This document shows, piece by piece, positions 34,381 to 45,025 of a stretch of DNA of 64,000 bases; the stretch's first letter is position 1, and each line of letters begins with the position of its first letter. Below the pieces are notes generated by a model, which did not search any database, was not told the origin of the DNA, and saw only the letters and a program-made list of their open reading frames with translations. The position numbers were made by a program, and so were the translations under genes. The stretch spans positions 8,090,001-8,154,000 of the forward strand of contig JAEVHH010000002.1 of NCBI GenBank assembly GCA_017607445.1, read 5' to 3'. The DNA comes from Histoplasma ohiense (Eukaryota; Ascomycota; Eurotiomycetes; Onygenales; Ajellomycetaceae).

Positions 34381-34627
34381 CACAACATCCAATACAACTG
34401 ATTCAATCAGTACAATAGATTCAACCAATGTAATCAGTACAAACAGTACAATCAGTTCAATCAGTACAATCAGCTTGATTGATTCAATCAGTACAAACAG
34501 TACAATTGATTCAACTGATTCAATCAGTACAATCAGTTCAACCAGTTCAATCAGTACAAATGATACAATTGATACAATTGATACAATCAGTTCAATTGAT
34601 TCAATCAGTTCAACTGATGTAAATGAT
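34381..34627 (+). repeat. Minisatellite in Lin1 3' region
   Basis: About 250 bp built from a 10-11 base motif of the type CAATCAGTACAATCAGTTCAA, with variants (GTAC, GATT and GTTC alternating). The likely ancestor had more C and G (CAACCGGTAC-like), by the mutation pattern. Confidence 0.85.
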
Positions 34628-35218
34628 TAAACCAGCATGATGAGCTCATCTACTTCAACTAGCTGTGATGTAATCAGTATAGTCTGTATGCTGACTCAGT
34701 TGATATGCTCTCAGCTACAGACATACACTCTTCTTCTCTCTTCTCACTGCTCTTTCTATCTCTCTTCATTTTCTTCTTTTCATGATCTTCTTCAGTGCTC
34801 TCTTCTCTCTCTTCTCTCAGATTTGTGCTGAGTCATGTGACTGCAAGATGTCACAGAGAGCACAGTCTTTTCTTCACTCTTCTCTTTATTTTTCTTTTCA
34901 GAACACTTATTTTTTCTCTTTTCTTTTGTCTATCTCATCTGTCTTTTCTCTGCTGTTAGAAGCACAGACAGTTCTTGAATCAACTGAAAGAGTTATCTCT
35001 CTCCATTCACTGTAAAGCCTTTCAGACACAACAGCAGCAGTTTCCCTTGGAAATCACACTATAGTTCCATCATGAATGGCCATACATCAGATCAGAAGTG
35101 GATGCACAGCTCAGTAAAATCCTTTTCAATGAGCTGAGTCTTCTCAAGAGTTGCCATCTGAATTCTGTTTTCTTTCTCTCTGTGTACATAGAAATCTCTT
35201 CAGTGTAGCATGTCTCCA
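34628..35218 (+). other. Lin1 3' untranslated region
   Basis: T- and TC-rich, no credible coding sequence on either strand. Short open frames here have no recognisable domain. Confidence 0.6.
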
Positions 35219-35302
35219 TGCCCTTTGGGAGGCTTCTGAAACACGGGCGCTGCCCGTGTTTTCTCCGGGACGTTAAACCAATACAAACACAAACAAACAA
35301 AC
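35219..35302 (+). other. Lin1 3' terminus with hairpin, unmutated
   Basis: A GC-rich island in AT-rich relic DNA. A perfect 10-bp stem with a GCT loop lies at 35239-35261 (AAACACGGGC / GCCCGTGTTT), followed by TCTCCGGGACGTTAAACC and an ACAAACA-like tail. Such 3' hairpins are recognised by LINE RT in several families. Confidence 0.75.
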
Positions 35303-35318
35303 AGAAGCATAAGCTTCA
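35303..35318. repeat. Lin1 target-site duplication (right)
   Basis: The exact 16-bp repeat of 28584-28599. Confidence 0.93.
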
Positions 35319-38300
35319 GTATATTCTCTTTTTCAAACTGTGTAAACTCAGTGAATTTGATGACCTCAGAGGATCTGCCTCCTACAACATGGTAAGATTT
35401 AATATCAATGTAGAAGAACATGAGAAAAAGAATGTATATGCATACAAAATACAAAACCTTGAATACAACTTAATACTCAGTCTATCATAACTCACAGAAT
35501 TTGGAACCTTGTTGAATGCATGCAATCACTGTCTTATTTTCTCAGAAGACAACTGTGTTTACAAGAAGAATGTTGATAGAACTGCTGATCTCACTCAGAT
35601 ATCAGTGAAAGCATACAAACTACTAATCTGTCAAGTGCATGAGAAAAAGAATGTTCAAGTGTTCACTGCTAGCATAACAGATATCAAAAAAGTGTTAGAG
35701 AAGCTAGAACTCAAAGATTTCAAGAAACTGTATAAGAAACTATCTGAATTATATGAAGACTTTGCAGATATATTCAATGAGAAAGAAGCTGAAAAACTTT
35801 CTTCTCATCAAAAATCCAGTATAAATCATACAATCAAGCTCATTAAGAAGAATGATAAGAACTCACAATCACTCTGAGATTCTCTCTACAGCATATCACA
35901 TAATGAGCTTCTCATTCTATAAAAAACACTCAACAGACTACTGAACAAAGACTTCATTCATATTAACAACTCATCCACCACAGCATTTATACTGTTTGCA
36001 AAGAAATCAGAAGAAGACTTACAATTCTGTATTGACTACTGAGAACTCAACAAAATCACACAGAAAAACTGATACTCTCTCTCACTCATCAATGAAATAT
36101 TCAAACAAATAGAAAAAGTAAAATGATTTATGAAGCTTGACATCTCTGCAGCCTTCTATAAGATAAGAATTAATGAAGATGACAAATGACTAACTGCTTT
36201 TCATACACATTATGAATTATACAAATGAACAGTGATCCTCTTTGGATTAGCAAATGCTTCAAGCACATTTCAGAAATACATTAACTGAGCTCTACAAGAT
36301 CTGCTCAATGAGATCATCTCAGTGTATATAGACAATATTCTGATCTTCACTGATGAATTGCTCACTGAGCACTACAAGTATGTACAACAAATACTTGACC
36401 ATCTATGAAAAGCTGAACTGCAGATGAACATTGACAAATGTGACTTTGAGATCAAGTCTATAATCTATCTAGAATTCATCATCAAAGCTGAAAAAGGCAT
36501 ATGCATGAATTCTAAGAAGATGGAAGCAATTCTCAACTGAGAGACATCAGTCTCAGTAAAAGAGACTAGAAGCTTTCTAGAATTCATCAACTTCTACTGA
36601 AGATTCATCAAAGACTTCTCTGATATCATACAACCACTGACAGATCTGATCTGAAAAGATGCTGTATTTCAATGAACTGATGAAGTGGATGCAGCATTCA
36701 AAAAGCTGAAGTGTATGTTCACAAGCATCTCAATGCTGCAATCATTCAATTCAGATAAGCATACAATTCTCAAAACAGATGTCTCAGATTATATAGTAGA
36801 TGAGACACTAATGTAATATGATAATGAAGATGTTCTACAATTCTGTGCCTTCATCTTGAAAAAGATGTTATTCACTGAATGCAACTACAAAATCTACAAC
36901 AAGAAGCTTCTAGCAATCATACAATGATTTAAAAAATGAGAGTCTGAACTTATGAGTGTTGAGAAGTTTGAGATTGTTACTGATCATAAGAACTTAGAAT
37001 ACTTCACAATCATTTGTAAGCTTACTGAGAGACATATGTATTGATTATTGTTTCTTAGTCATTTTTCATTCACAATTTGTTATCAATCTGAAGTAGAGAA
37101 CACTCTTGTGGATGTTCTGTTCCATCAAGAACAAAATATACCATCTGATGACTTAGATGATAGATGAAAACATTGAGAGCATCAGTTAATCAACTCTGCA
37201 ATTATAGAAAGTTCTACACAGTCAGATGAACTCTGTGTATATATCAATCAGTTCTGAGATCAAGAATCCTTACTCAAAGAACAATGAAAACTAGCAGCAG
37301 AAGCAGATGAATTCTGACAGCAAGTCACTGAAGTCATACAAAGTAAAACATCTCAATTCCCCACAGATGTATACTCAAGAACAGATATCTCAGCATGTTC
37401 AATCAATGATAACAACTGCTTACACTTTTGAGATAGATGATGGATCCTCAATTCAGAATCTCTACAAATATAGATCATACAAGAAATTCATGATCCATCA
37501 ATAACTAAGCATTCAGAATATGAAATCATGTACAACATTGTTATCTGAGAATTCTACTGATCAGATATATTGAAAGACATATACTGATTTGTACACAACT
37601 GTGATTGCTGCAGCTCAGTGATGATATGATATGAACACTGAAAAGAAATACTGAAGTCTCTATCTGTTTCTGACTGAACTTGATGTGATATAGCTATTGA
37701 TTTTGCAGTTTTCTTATCTGAAAGTGAAGATTCTATGAACATTCTAGTCATTGTCAATCAACTCAGTAAGAATGTAATACTACAGCTCTGTGATAAGATG
37801 AATACTGAAGTAGTTGCAGATGTCTTTGTCAGAAGTCTGTTCTATTGTATACATAATCTGTTTTCATTCATTGTATCAGATAGAGACAGTTAATTCATCA
37901 GCACACTCTGAGCCTGTGTATATCAATTATTAAGAATTGAATGAAAGTTATCAACAGTGTATCACTCAGAAACTGATGAAGCTACTGAGAGAATGATACA
38001 AATAGTAAAGAACATTCTCTGTAAGTTCTGCAATTACACACAAGACAACTGAAGCAATCTGCTGTCATATACTGAGATTGCAATTAACAATCAAGATTCT
38101 GCTATGACAGATGTAAGCTCATTCTTTCTTCTACATAAATACAATCTAGAGGTTCTGAACTTCTCTGAGACTCCTCAAGAAACCATGTACATCTGCAGTC
38201 TCATACAGATGACAGAGAATATCATGAGCAAGCTGAAGAAAGTCTGTGAATGAGCAGAAGCTTCAATGACCAGCACTCAGCAAGATTACAAGAATCAAAT

Positions 38301-38756
38301 GAACATCAGAAGAAGTTCTATGATCTGATATTATGTAGAAGACAAAGTCTGATTGAATCTCAAGAACATAAGCACAGATCATCTCTTGCATACACTAGAT
38401 TACTATCACATCAAATATACAGTGAAGAAAGTGCTAGATATACACAATTATCAACTCAACATCTTATCTGACATTCATGATGTCTTTCATATGAATCTGC
38501 TTCAATCTGCAGCTGAGAATCCATTCTCCTCACAGAGAACCTCTGATTGACAGTCATCTGTCATTGTAGAAGAAGACAACAAACTCAAGTGGGAAATCAA
38601 AGCAATTTTTGACAATAGAATCAATCATCATCACTGCAAATATCTCATCAAATGAGTAGAATACAATCATCTGATCTGAGAACTCACATCTGTCTTGAAG
38701 AACATCATCACTCTCAACATCTACAAGTCCTCACTCATTCTGATAAAAGGGGATAA
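35319..38756 (+). pseudogene. Gyp1 copy A pol (multiply stopped)
   Basis: Colinear with the intact Pol: protease end (35319-35490), spacer, RT (about 35950-36450, with the YMDD position reading YIDN near 36325), RNase H (36760-37140), integrase zinc finger (37480-37625), integrase core (37680-38110) and chromodomain (38590-38740). At 37725-37760 the core reads through SMNILVIVNQLSK without a frame change, unlike the young element. Stops are mostly TGA. Confidence 0.88.
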
Positions 38757-39290
38757 TGTGATGGGTTAGCACTTATTAGTAATTAATTTATGCAATCAAC
38801 TTCTCTTCTGCATTCACTCATTTCTGACTGTTGTGATCTTGCATAACTTTTGATGTTCTTCTGCTCTGTGCTTCACACTTGTATAGTTTCTAATGATTCT
38901 TTTGCATAGCTCTTAACATTCTTCTGCTCTGTGTTTTGTACTTATATAGTCTCTAATGATTCTTCTGTGTAGCTTCTAACATTCTCTCACTCTGTGTTCT
39001 GCACTCATATAGTCTCTAACAATTCTTTCATATAGCTCTCAATGATTTCCTCACTTCATACTCTGTGCTTGTGTAGTTTCTAATGATTCTTCTGTGTAGT
39101 TCTTAATGTTCTTTCACTCCACACTTCACTGTGGAGTGGCTTCTGATATTCTTCCACTCTGAATTTTTCTCTATAAGAACTCTCTTCATACAACCTTTTC
39201 TTCTGATTTCTTTTCTCTTTCTTTTCTTAATCAATTCATAATCTGTAATTAGAATAGTATCAAATCATTAATCAAAGTACATCTGTTACA
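38757..39290 (+). repeat. Gyp1 copy A 3' LTR
   Basis: 534 bp from TGTGATGGG to CATCTGTTACA, preceded by the purine tract AAAAGGGGATAA. Contains one 63-bp unit more than the intact LTR. Confidence 0.9.
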
Positions 39291-39577
39291 TTTATGTAGT
39301 CTCTAACAATTCTTTTATATAGCTCTCAATGATTTCTCCATCTCATACTCTGCACTCATGTAGTTTCTAACAATTCTTACATGTATCTTTTAATGTTCTT
39401 TCACTCTGTGCTTCACTGTGGAGCAGCTTCTGATATTCTTTCACTCTGAATTTCTCTCTATAAGAATTCTCTTTGTATGATCTTTTCTTCTGATTTCTTT
39501 TCTCTTTCTTTTTTTAATCAATTTGTAATCTGTAATTAGAATAGTATCAAATCATTAATTGAAGTACATCTGTTATA
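39291..39577 (+). repeat. Gyp1 copy B 5' LTR, 3' part
   Basis: 287 bp ending ACATCTGTTATA, then the primer-binding site TTACAAATTGATTC. The start of this LTR is missing here, replaced by the end of copy A's LTR. Confidence 0.85.
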
Positions 39578-39978
39578 TTACAAATTGATTCTTCTGTATT
39601 TAAGACTCAAATGTCTTATTATTAGTTCTTACATCTGAATATGTTGTTTAAGATCTGAGTGTTTCATTACTAGTTCTTATATCTGAGTGTGTTATTTACA
39701 GATCTGAGTGTCTAGTCATTATAAGAAATTTCTCATGAGTCTGAATGCTTCTATTGTTAGTTATAGAGACTGTTATATCTAAGTGTCTGAAACATAATTG
39801 ATTATGTTCTACAAGGCCTGAGTGTCTATGAACTGTAACACTGTGAATAGTGTTCACAAAGAAGCTTAATAAAACTTAGCACTGCAACACTGTGAATAGT
39901 GTCTGTGAGAAGATCAAATGTCTACAAGTATTTCTTTTCTTTTTTTTTTCTTATTATTACATATTCTTAGATATCAAA

Positions 39979-40992
39979 ATGAATTACAAACAATTCTATG
40001 AACATTCACTGCATCTGAATACAGTGGATGATAACTTAGATCTACAAAGCATTCTTCAGCAGCAGATGCTACAGATAACTGAATTGCAATGATGATTTAC
40101 TGAGATGAGCACTTCTGTGTTCACTGTTTCTTCTACATTTATGTCTTACAAAAAGTCCTCAAGAGAGAAGCTTTCAATTCTCAATAAATACAAGAAAGAG
40201 CTAGTGCTCTATCTTGTGTGAAAGTCAAAAGTGAATATCAAATTGAATATCAATGAATGAGCAATAGACTCACTATCTAATCAAGTGTGGTATATTCATA
40301 GCAGATTGAATGGCAATGTGTTAGCAAAATTTCAACTTTGAATAAGTCATTGTCAGAATCATCAGCATACATCAGAGCTAGTCTTTCAACAACTTAACTC
40401 TCTCTTTCTCAATTCTATACTTCAAGTCAAGATATTGAACTGGCTTAATCAGATTCATCAGATGAATGTCATATTGACAACTTATCTTTCTAAATTCAAT
40501 CACAAACTTCTAGAAGCAGATGAGTAAGACTGAGACAACACTATCAAGATCAATATATTGTTCAAGAACTTGAACTTTCAGTTATATAACTGAAGTGTAG
40601 AGTGTTCAAAACTCTCAATATACAGAGAATTCTGTGCTGATCTTCATCTGTTGAACAACAATCTGTCTCAGTTTCATGTGCTTCAAAATTGCAGAGAATT
40701 TCATTGAATAAATATGTATGCTTTGAACTGCTCTGCAGCATCCCCCACCTTCAAATCAGAATCAATGAACTGAGTCTCACATGTAAATACAAGTCACTCA
40801 AGAGTTCTCAATATTTCAGAAAAGAATGTCACTAATCAAATCATCAGAGAAGTCTGTATATACTGTGACAAGTCAGAGCACTTTGCAAATCAATGTTCAA
40901 ATATGATCACTTCAAGTAAATCTCTCATGCATGTGAATGCTGTGTTGTCTGTGGACAGGCAAGAACAGAGAAAAGATGAGCTCTTATTCTAA
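39979..40992 (+). pseudogene. Gyp1 copy B gag (multiply stopped)
   Basis: ATG at 39979, stop TAA at 40990-40992. Same length as in copy A (1014 nt). Independent mutations relative to copy A; for example one shared ancestral CGCG site reads CACA in copy A and TGTG in copy B. Confidence 0.87.
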
Positions 40993-40999
40993 AATACAG

Positions 41000-41493
41000 A
41001 CACGAGCTCAAGAAGCAGAAAGCTAGCTGAAGATTTGAGCAGAAGATGCAAGCAGACACAATCATAATCTCTGTCATTGTAAATAGTCTAGTCAATATAT
41101 GAGCAATGATAGACAGTGGTTTTCTTCATTACACTTTTATAGACACTCAGCTGATTGAGAAGCATAAGCTTTAGTGTATTCTCTTTTTCAAACTGTATGA
41201 ACTCAGTGAATTTGATGACCTCAGAGGATTCACCTTCTACAATATAGTAAGATTTAATATTGATGTAGAAGAATATGAGAAAAAGAATGTATATACATAT
41301 GAAATACAAAATCTTGAGTACAATCTAATGCTTGATCTATCATAACTCACAGAATTTGAAACCTTGTTGAATGCATGCAACCACTGTCTTATTTTCTCAG
41401 AAGATGACTGTGTTTATGAGAAGAATGTCAATAGAATCACTGATCTCACTCAGATATCAGTGAAAGTGTACAAACTACTAACTCATCAAATGC
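41000..41493 (+). pseudogene. Gyp1 copy B pol N-terminal fragment
   Basis: Protease region with the MIDSGFLHYTFIDTQL-like block near 41108-41160, then the following spacer domain to the break. No RT. Confidence 0.8.
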
Positions 41494-41699
41494 CTATAAC
41501 TATTGCACGTTGAACTCCGCTGAGGTTCATCTGTTTTGCTAACAAATTAAGTTCACACTAACCAGAAATATCCTAGCCTTCTTAGAGTTACTTGAAATAA
41601 ACCTCCACTGATCTTCAAAGTTGTCCACAGCTGTGTCAGCAGTATCAACAGTATACTTTATTTCATCTACACAGTCTGTATTATCAGCAGAATATGTCT
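41494..41699. other. Spacer of unknown origin
   Basis: About 200 bp without a recognisable element. The first part keeps CG and CC (CACGTTGAACTCCGCTGAGG), so it is less mutated than either neighbour. No convincing open frame. Confidence 0.4.
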
Positions 41700-43590
41700 G
41701 TTACAAGTTTGAGATCTTTATCATCTGTGATGAAGGCTGGGTGTGATGTGTCACTGTTATATCTTAGAATTCTATCTGAATGGCATGTTGTGCTTTGTAC
41801 AATACATGGTTCCTGCTACACCTGTCAGAATCTTAGATGGCATCTACTAGAAAAGCATTGTCAGAAGTGAGCTCAGTATCAGATGATTGAGCAAAATAAT
41901 CAGTTCTGAACAGTTGCAGATACAGTGAATGAGGTTACACATTCATCTGATGAAATCTCTGAGATTCATGGACTGTCAACTCAATCAGAGTTCATCTGTC
42001 ATCTGAAGCTATGTAATTATCATACCACCAGCCACATCTGCATGCAACAGCATTACAATAAAGAGCATCAGTGATGAATATTTCATCACAGCTTCATACT
42101 CTGACACCATATGCACTTTCAGTGTCTTTTCAGCCAAAGTCAACAAGTTCAGTTCTTCATCATGATATTAACTGACTCAGTCACATCAGAACAATATGTA
42201 GAGTTACACATCAACACTCTCAGAACTGCCCCATACTTAGCATCAACACTCACACTCAGATCAACCACCATCATCCCTCAGCTAGCATGAAAACAGATAT
42301 TCAATCAATTCAAGAACAGTCTGAAGAAGAATCATTTCAATCAGAACACTCTGAGTGAATCTCAATATATTTCTGAAATCATTTCATGAATGAAAGTCAC
42401 TGAGATTCATATTCATCTTCAAGAGATCATTCTTGATGAGCTTGCTGTCAGTTATCAGCTGCCACAGTCAACTGAGAAGTCTGAGTTGACCACAATTTGC
42501 TTCAGTATCAGACACATTCTGAAGAGTGCAATGATGGTACTGATACATGATCAGACTCTTGATGCATATCAGCTCAGCCATCACAACACCTGGCTGCTCA
42601 ATATCTTTACATGTGAGAAAGCCTCTCAGAATTCAATATCTGCTCTGCAGAACAAACAGACTCACTTACACTATATTCAGACTTGACAGAGATTGATTTG
42701 CTACTGAAAGCATGTTGTTGAACAGAAGCATTTATCAGATTTTCTCTTCAAGCTCACTGATGAACAGCAGATGTTATGAACAGAGATGACAGAGACAGCT
42801 GAGACAGCTGAGATGACTCAATCAACTGTCAATGATCAGAACAATCTGAATGAACTGAATAGATAGCTTGATCAAAAGATCTTGCAGTTCTGCATGACTG
42901 TGATTTAGCATTCTGTATCTCATTGCATTTTTGACTCTGTTCTGATCTTCTTTGCTGTCATTCTCTTCTGAGACTCTGAGCAGCAGCAGTGATTATTCAT
43001 GTTCATCTACACATCATATCTATCTCAGCTCATCTACAACTGCCAGATTGTTGTTCTGACATATATAATGAAACAGTGCATGGAGGATTACAATCTGAAT
43101 CTCACATCATCACTGATGATCATTTGAAATCAATGAATGCTCAACAACACAGCTGATCTCATGACTGAGCTGCTGAAGAATTGACTGCTTGGATTTCAAA
43201 TTATTCATATAGAGATTCTGTCTGCATCAGTGTGCTGGCATCAGAATGAGCTGATTTTTATCTATCAGAATGTGATCTTCTCTCTGACTGATCTGTATAT
43301 CATCATCTGACAGAGTTTGACTCAGATCTATAAGATCTTTTAGAATAAGCTCTGTCTCAGTGATGTCTTGTATCTGATGTCTCAGATTCTATGGTTTGAT
43401 CTGTCAGATCTTGTTGACAACTGAGATGCTGTGAAGCTGAGTGACTTCTTTCTCACTGACTTCTGAAACACCTCTCAGCTGCAGCTCTTTGACAGCTGAT
43501 TGTTCACTCAAGTCAGCAAGACCTCTGCACTGTTTCAGATGTTCTGAGAACAGACAGTGGATAACATCTGAATGATATTAGCTGATGCAG
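41700..43590 (+). pseudogene. OrsD-like / RecQ-type helicase relic, N-terminal part
   Basis: The translated plus strand shows two C2H2-like segments (about 41770-41860 CTIHGSCYTCQNLRWHLLEKH-like, and 42000-42060 CHLKLCNYHTTSHIC-like) and a VQFF segment, an arrangement resembling the OrsD domain (PF12013) found at the start of large fungal helicase ORFs. The remainder (42390-42686 open) resembles the middle region of those proteins. Interrupted by Gyp2 at 43591. Assignment is from memory of the family pattern, moderately sure. Confidence 0.6.
43586..43590. repeat. Target duplication of Gyp2 copy 3 (left)
   Basis: TGCAG, repeated exactly at 50735-50739. Confidence 0.92.
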
Positions 43591-43861
43591 TGTAATAGGC
43601 GCAACGGAGATATCTATATTAGAAAATAGCTATGTGGCGATAGAAGAACACAGAACACGCCAGAATTAATGAGGAGGGACATAGCGCACGGCACCATAGG
43701 CGGCCGTAGCGCGTGGTGGTCGCCTATATAATGCTCACTGATATCCATAGATATTAGGAGATCAGTGATTAGCTTTGAATAATAGAGATTGCTACCTTCT
43801 TAACATCCTACATGTGTACTTCACACTACTCTCATAATTATACCTACAACTATCTCTTACA
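43591..43861 (+). repeat. Gyp2 copy 3 5' LTR
   Basis: 271 bp, TGTAATAGGCGCAACGG to CTATCTCTTACA, with a CCTATATAATGC TATA-like box at about 43732-43743. Confidence 0.93.
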
Positions 43862-43966
43862 ATTCTAATTGCTCATAACTTTATCTGAGTGGTCCATTGT
43901 TATGCACATCTACAATAAAGCACGCAACATTAGTTAAAACATGCAATATTAGTTAAAACATGCAAG

Positions 43967-45025
43967 ATGGTCTTGACATGTGCAAGATCCCTTGAAAACC
44001 AACCTGAATCCTCTACTGCCTCCGATGATCACAATGTGTGTTTGCAACAGTTGAACAATCAAATCCATGAATGAGAGCAGCAATTAGCTATTCTGCATGC
44101 ACAACAGCGGCTCAACAAGTTGGAAGCACAGATTTGTGGAGATACTCTCATTGAACCCCAATTAACCCAGGATACCACCACAGGACCGCTGCAAAATCGA
44201 TCTGCAAACAATACAGATGATGATAATGAAACACCACCAAGGTTGAAGATTAAGGACTATTATCAAGGAAAAAATATGTTAGAATTCAAGGACTATAAAG
44301 ATTGCATGTTGACCCTCTTTACACACCACCACCAGTATTATTGAAAGGAAGAACACAAGATAAATGATGCTAAACTCTACCTTGACACCCACATTAAGCA
44401 GAAGTGGTTGAATTTTGTATCATCATATGAGAGACATAGAGGAGCAACACTGTTGACTTTTGATGATATGTTATCACACCTAGAAATGCAAATTAACGAT
44501 CCACAGAACCAGCACCAATTGGCGAGCCAAAAGTTTCAAGATGCAAAGCAACAAGAATGGCAATCAATACATGATTTCTCTAAATATCTCGAAGACTGGG
44601 AATACTACTTACCCCCATATAGCGAAGAACAAAGAATGGATAACTTGCGTAGTAAGGCATTGAAGGTATTACATACAGAACTTGACTGTTGAAATCAAGA
44701 GCCCCAGAACTACAAAGAGTTGCTTTGAACTCTACAGACTCTTGAGGAAAATATGCTGGAGCGACAGCATGCTATTCACAAAGGAAGACCTGTGATATTT
44801 GTAGGGAATCAGCATTGTTCTGATAAATCTAGCAACTGTCGGAACAAGAGGAAATGAGAGGAACAAATGGATTCAACTGAACAAATCAAGAAAGATAAAT
44901 ATAACTGAATGAAGGAGTGTTCTCACTGTCATAAGAAGGGTCATGTTGCAAATGATTGTTGGATGTTACACCCTGAAAAGTGCAACCAAGTTCAACAAGC
45001 AAAAAACCAACAATCCCAATTGTAG
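43967..45025 (+). pseudogene. Gyp2 copy 3 gag (few stops)
   Basis: ATG at 43967, natural stop TAG at 45023-45025. Capsid-like open pieces lie at 44120-44344 and 44408-44692 (LYLDTHIKQKWLNFV, then a helical region). The zinc knuckle CSHCHKKGHVANDC is at about 44921-44962. In-frame TGA stops (for example after HHHQYY near 44342) stand where tryptophan or arginine is expected. An A-AAA-AAC slip site lies at 45001-45007 just before the stop. Confidence 0.88.
45001..45007 (+). promoter_or_regulatory. Gyp2 -1 frameshift heptamer AAAAAAC
   Basis: In the gag frame the bases read GCA AAA AAC. The protease frame is -1 and is open through AALGIQTT to the active site. Copies 1 and 2 have AAAAAAT here, also a permissive heptamer. 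The distance to the gag stop is 15 nt. Confidence 0.65.

Larger units (their letters stand above)
28600..35302 (+). mobile_element. Lin1: full-length LINE relic
   Basis: 6703 bp, bounded by a 16-bp duplication and inserted in Gyp1 copy A. Order: 5' leader, ORF1 with zinc knuckle, ORF2 with APE endonuclease, RT, RNase H and a C-terminal Cys/His segment, AT-rich tail with a minisatellite, and a hairpin-containing 3' end finishing in an ACAAACA-type repeat. The middle is saturated with mutations, while the first about 240 bp and the last about 90 bp keep CC/GG/CG. Confidence 0.9.
19346..39290 (+). mobile_element. Gyp1 copy A: full-length relic, doubly interrupted
   Basis: The 5' LTR is 19346-19870 plus 27019-27027 (525 + 9 = 534 bp), the 3' LTR 38757-39290 (534 bp). 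Between the 5' LTR pieces sits Gyp2 copy 2 with duplication GTACA; between 28599 and 35303 sits Lin1 with a 16-bp duplication. The internal part is colinear with the intact Gyp1 at 52916-58855. Heavily mutated. Confidence 0.9.
39578..41493 (+). mobile_element. Gyp1 copy B: truncated relic
   Basis: Leader, gag and the first part of pol of a second mutated Gyp1. It stops abruptly at about 41493 within the Pol segment corresponding to residues near 148 of the intact Pol. Unrelated sequence follows, with no LTR, so this is a deletion or recombination break. Confidence 0.85.

Noticed and set aside
34381..34627. A CRISPR-like array.
   Set aside because: Units are 10-11 bases with no spacers; this is a minisatellite in a eukaryotic LINE.
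35218..35490. A 90-codon frame crossing the Lin1 3' end into Gyp1 pol.
   Set aside because: It is a fusion of the LINE tip, the target duplication and pol relic sequence created by the insertion, not a gene.
43862..43900. A self-priming site for Gyp2 like that of Gyp1.
   Set aside because: The bases after the Gyp2 5' LTR (ATTCTAATTGCTCATAAC) have only a weak partial match within the LTR, so the primer remains unassigned.
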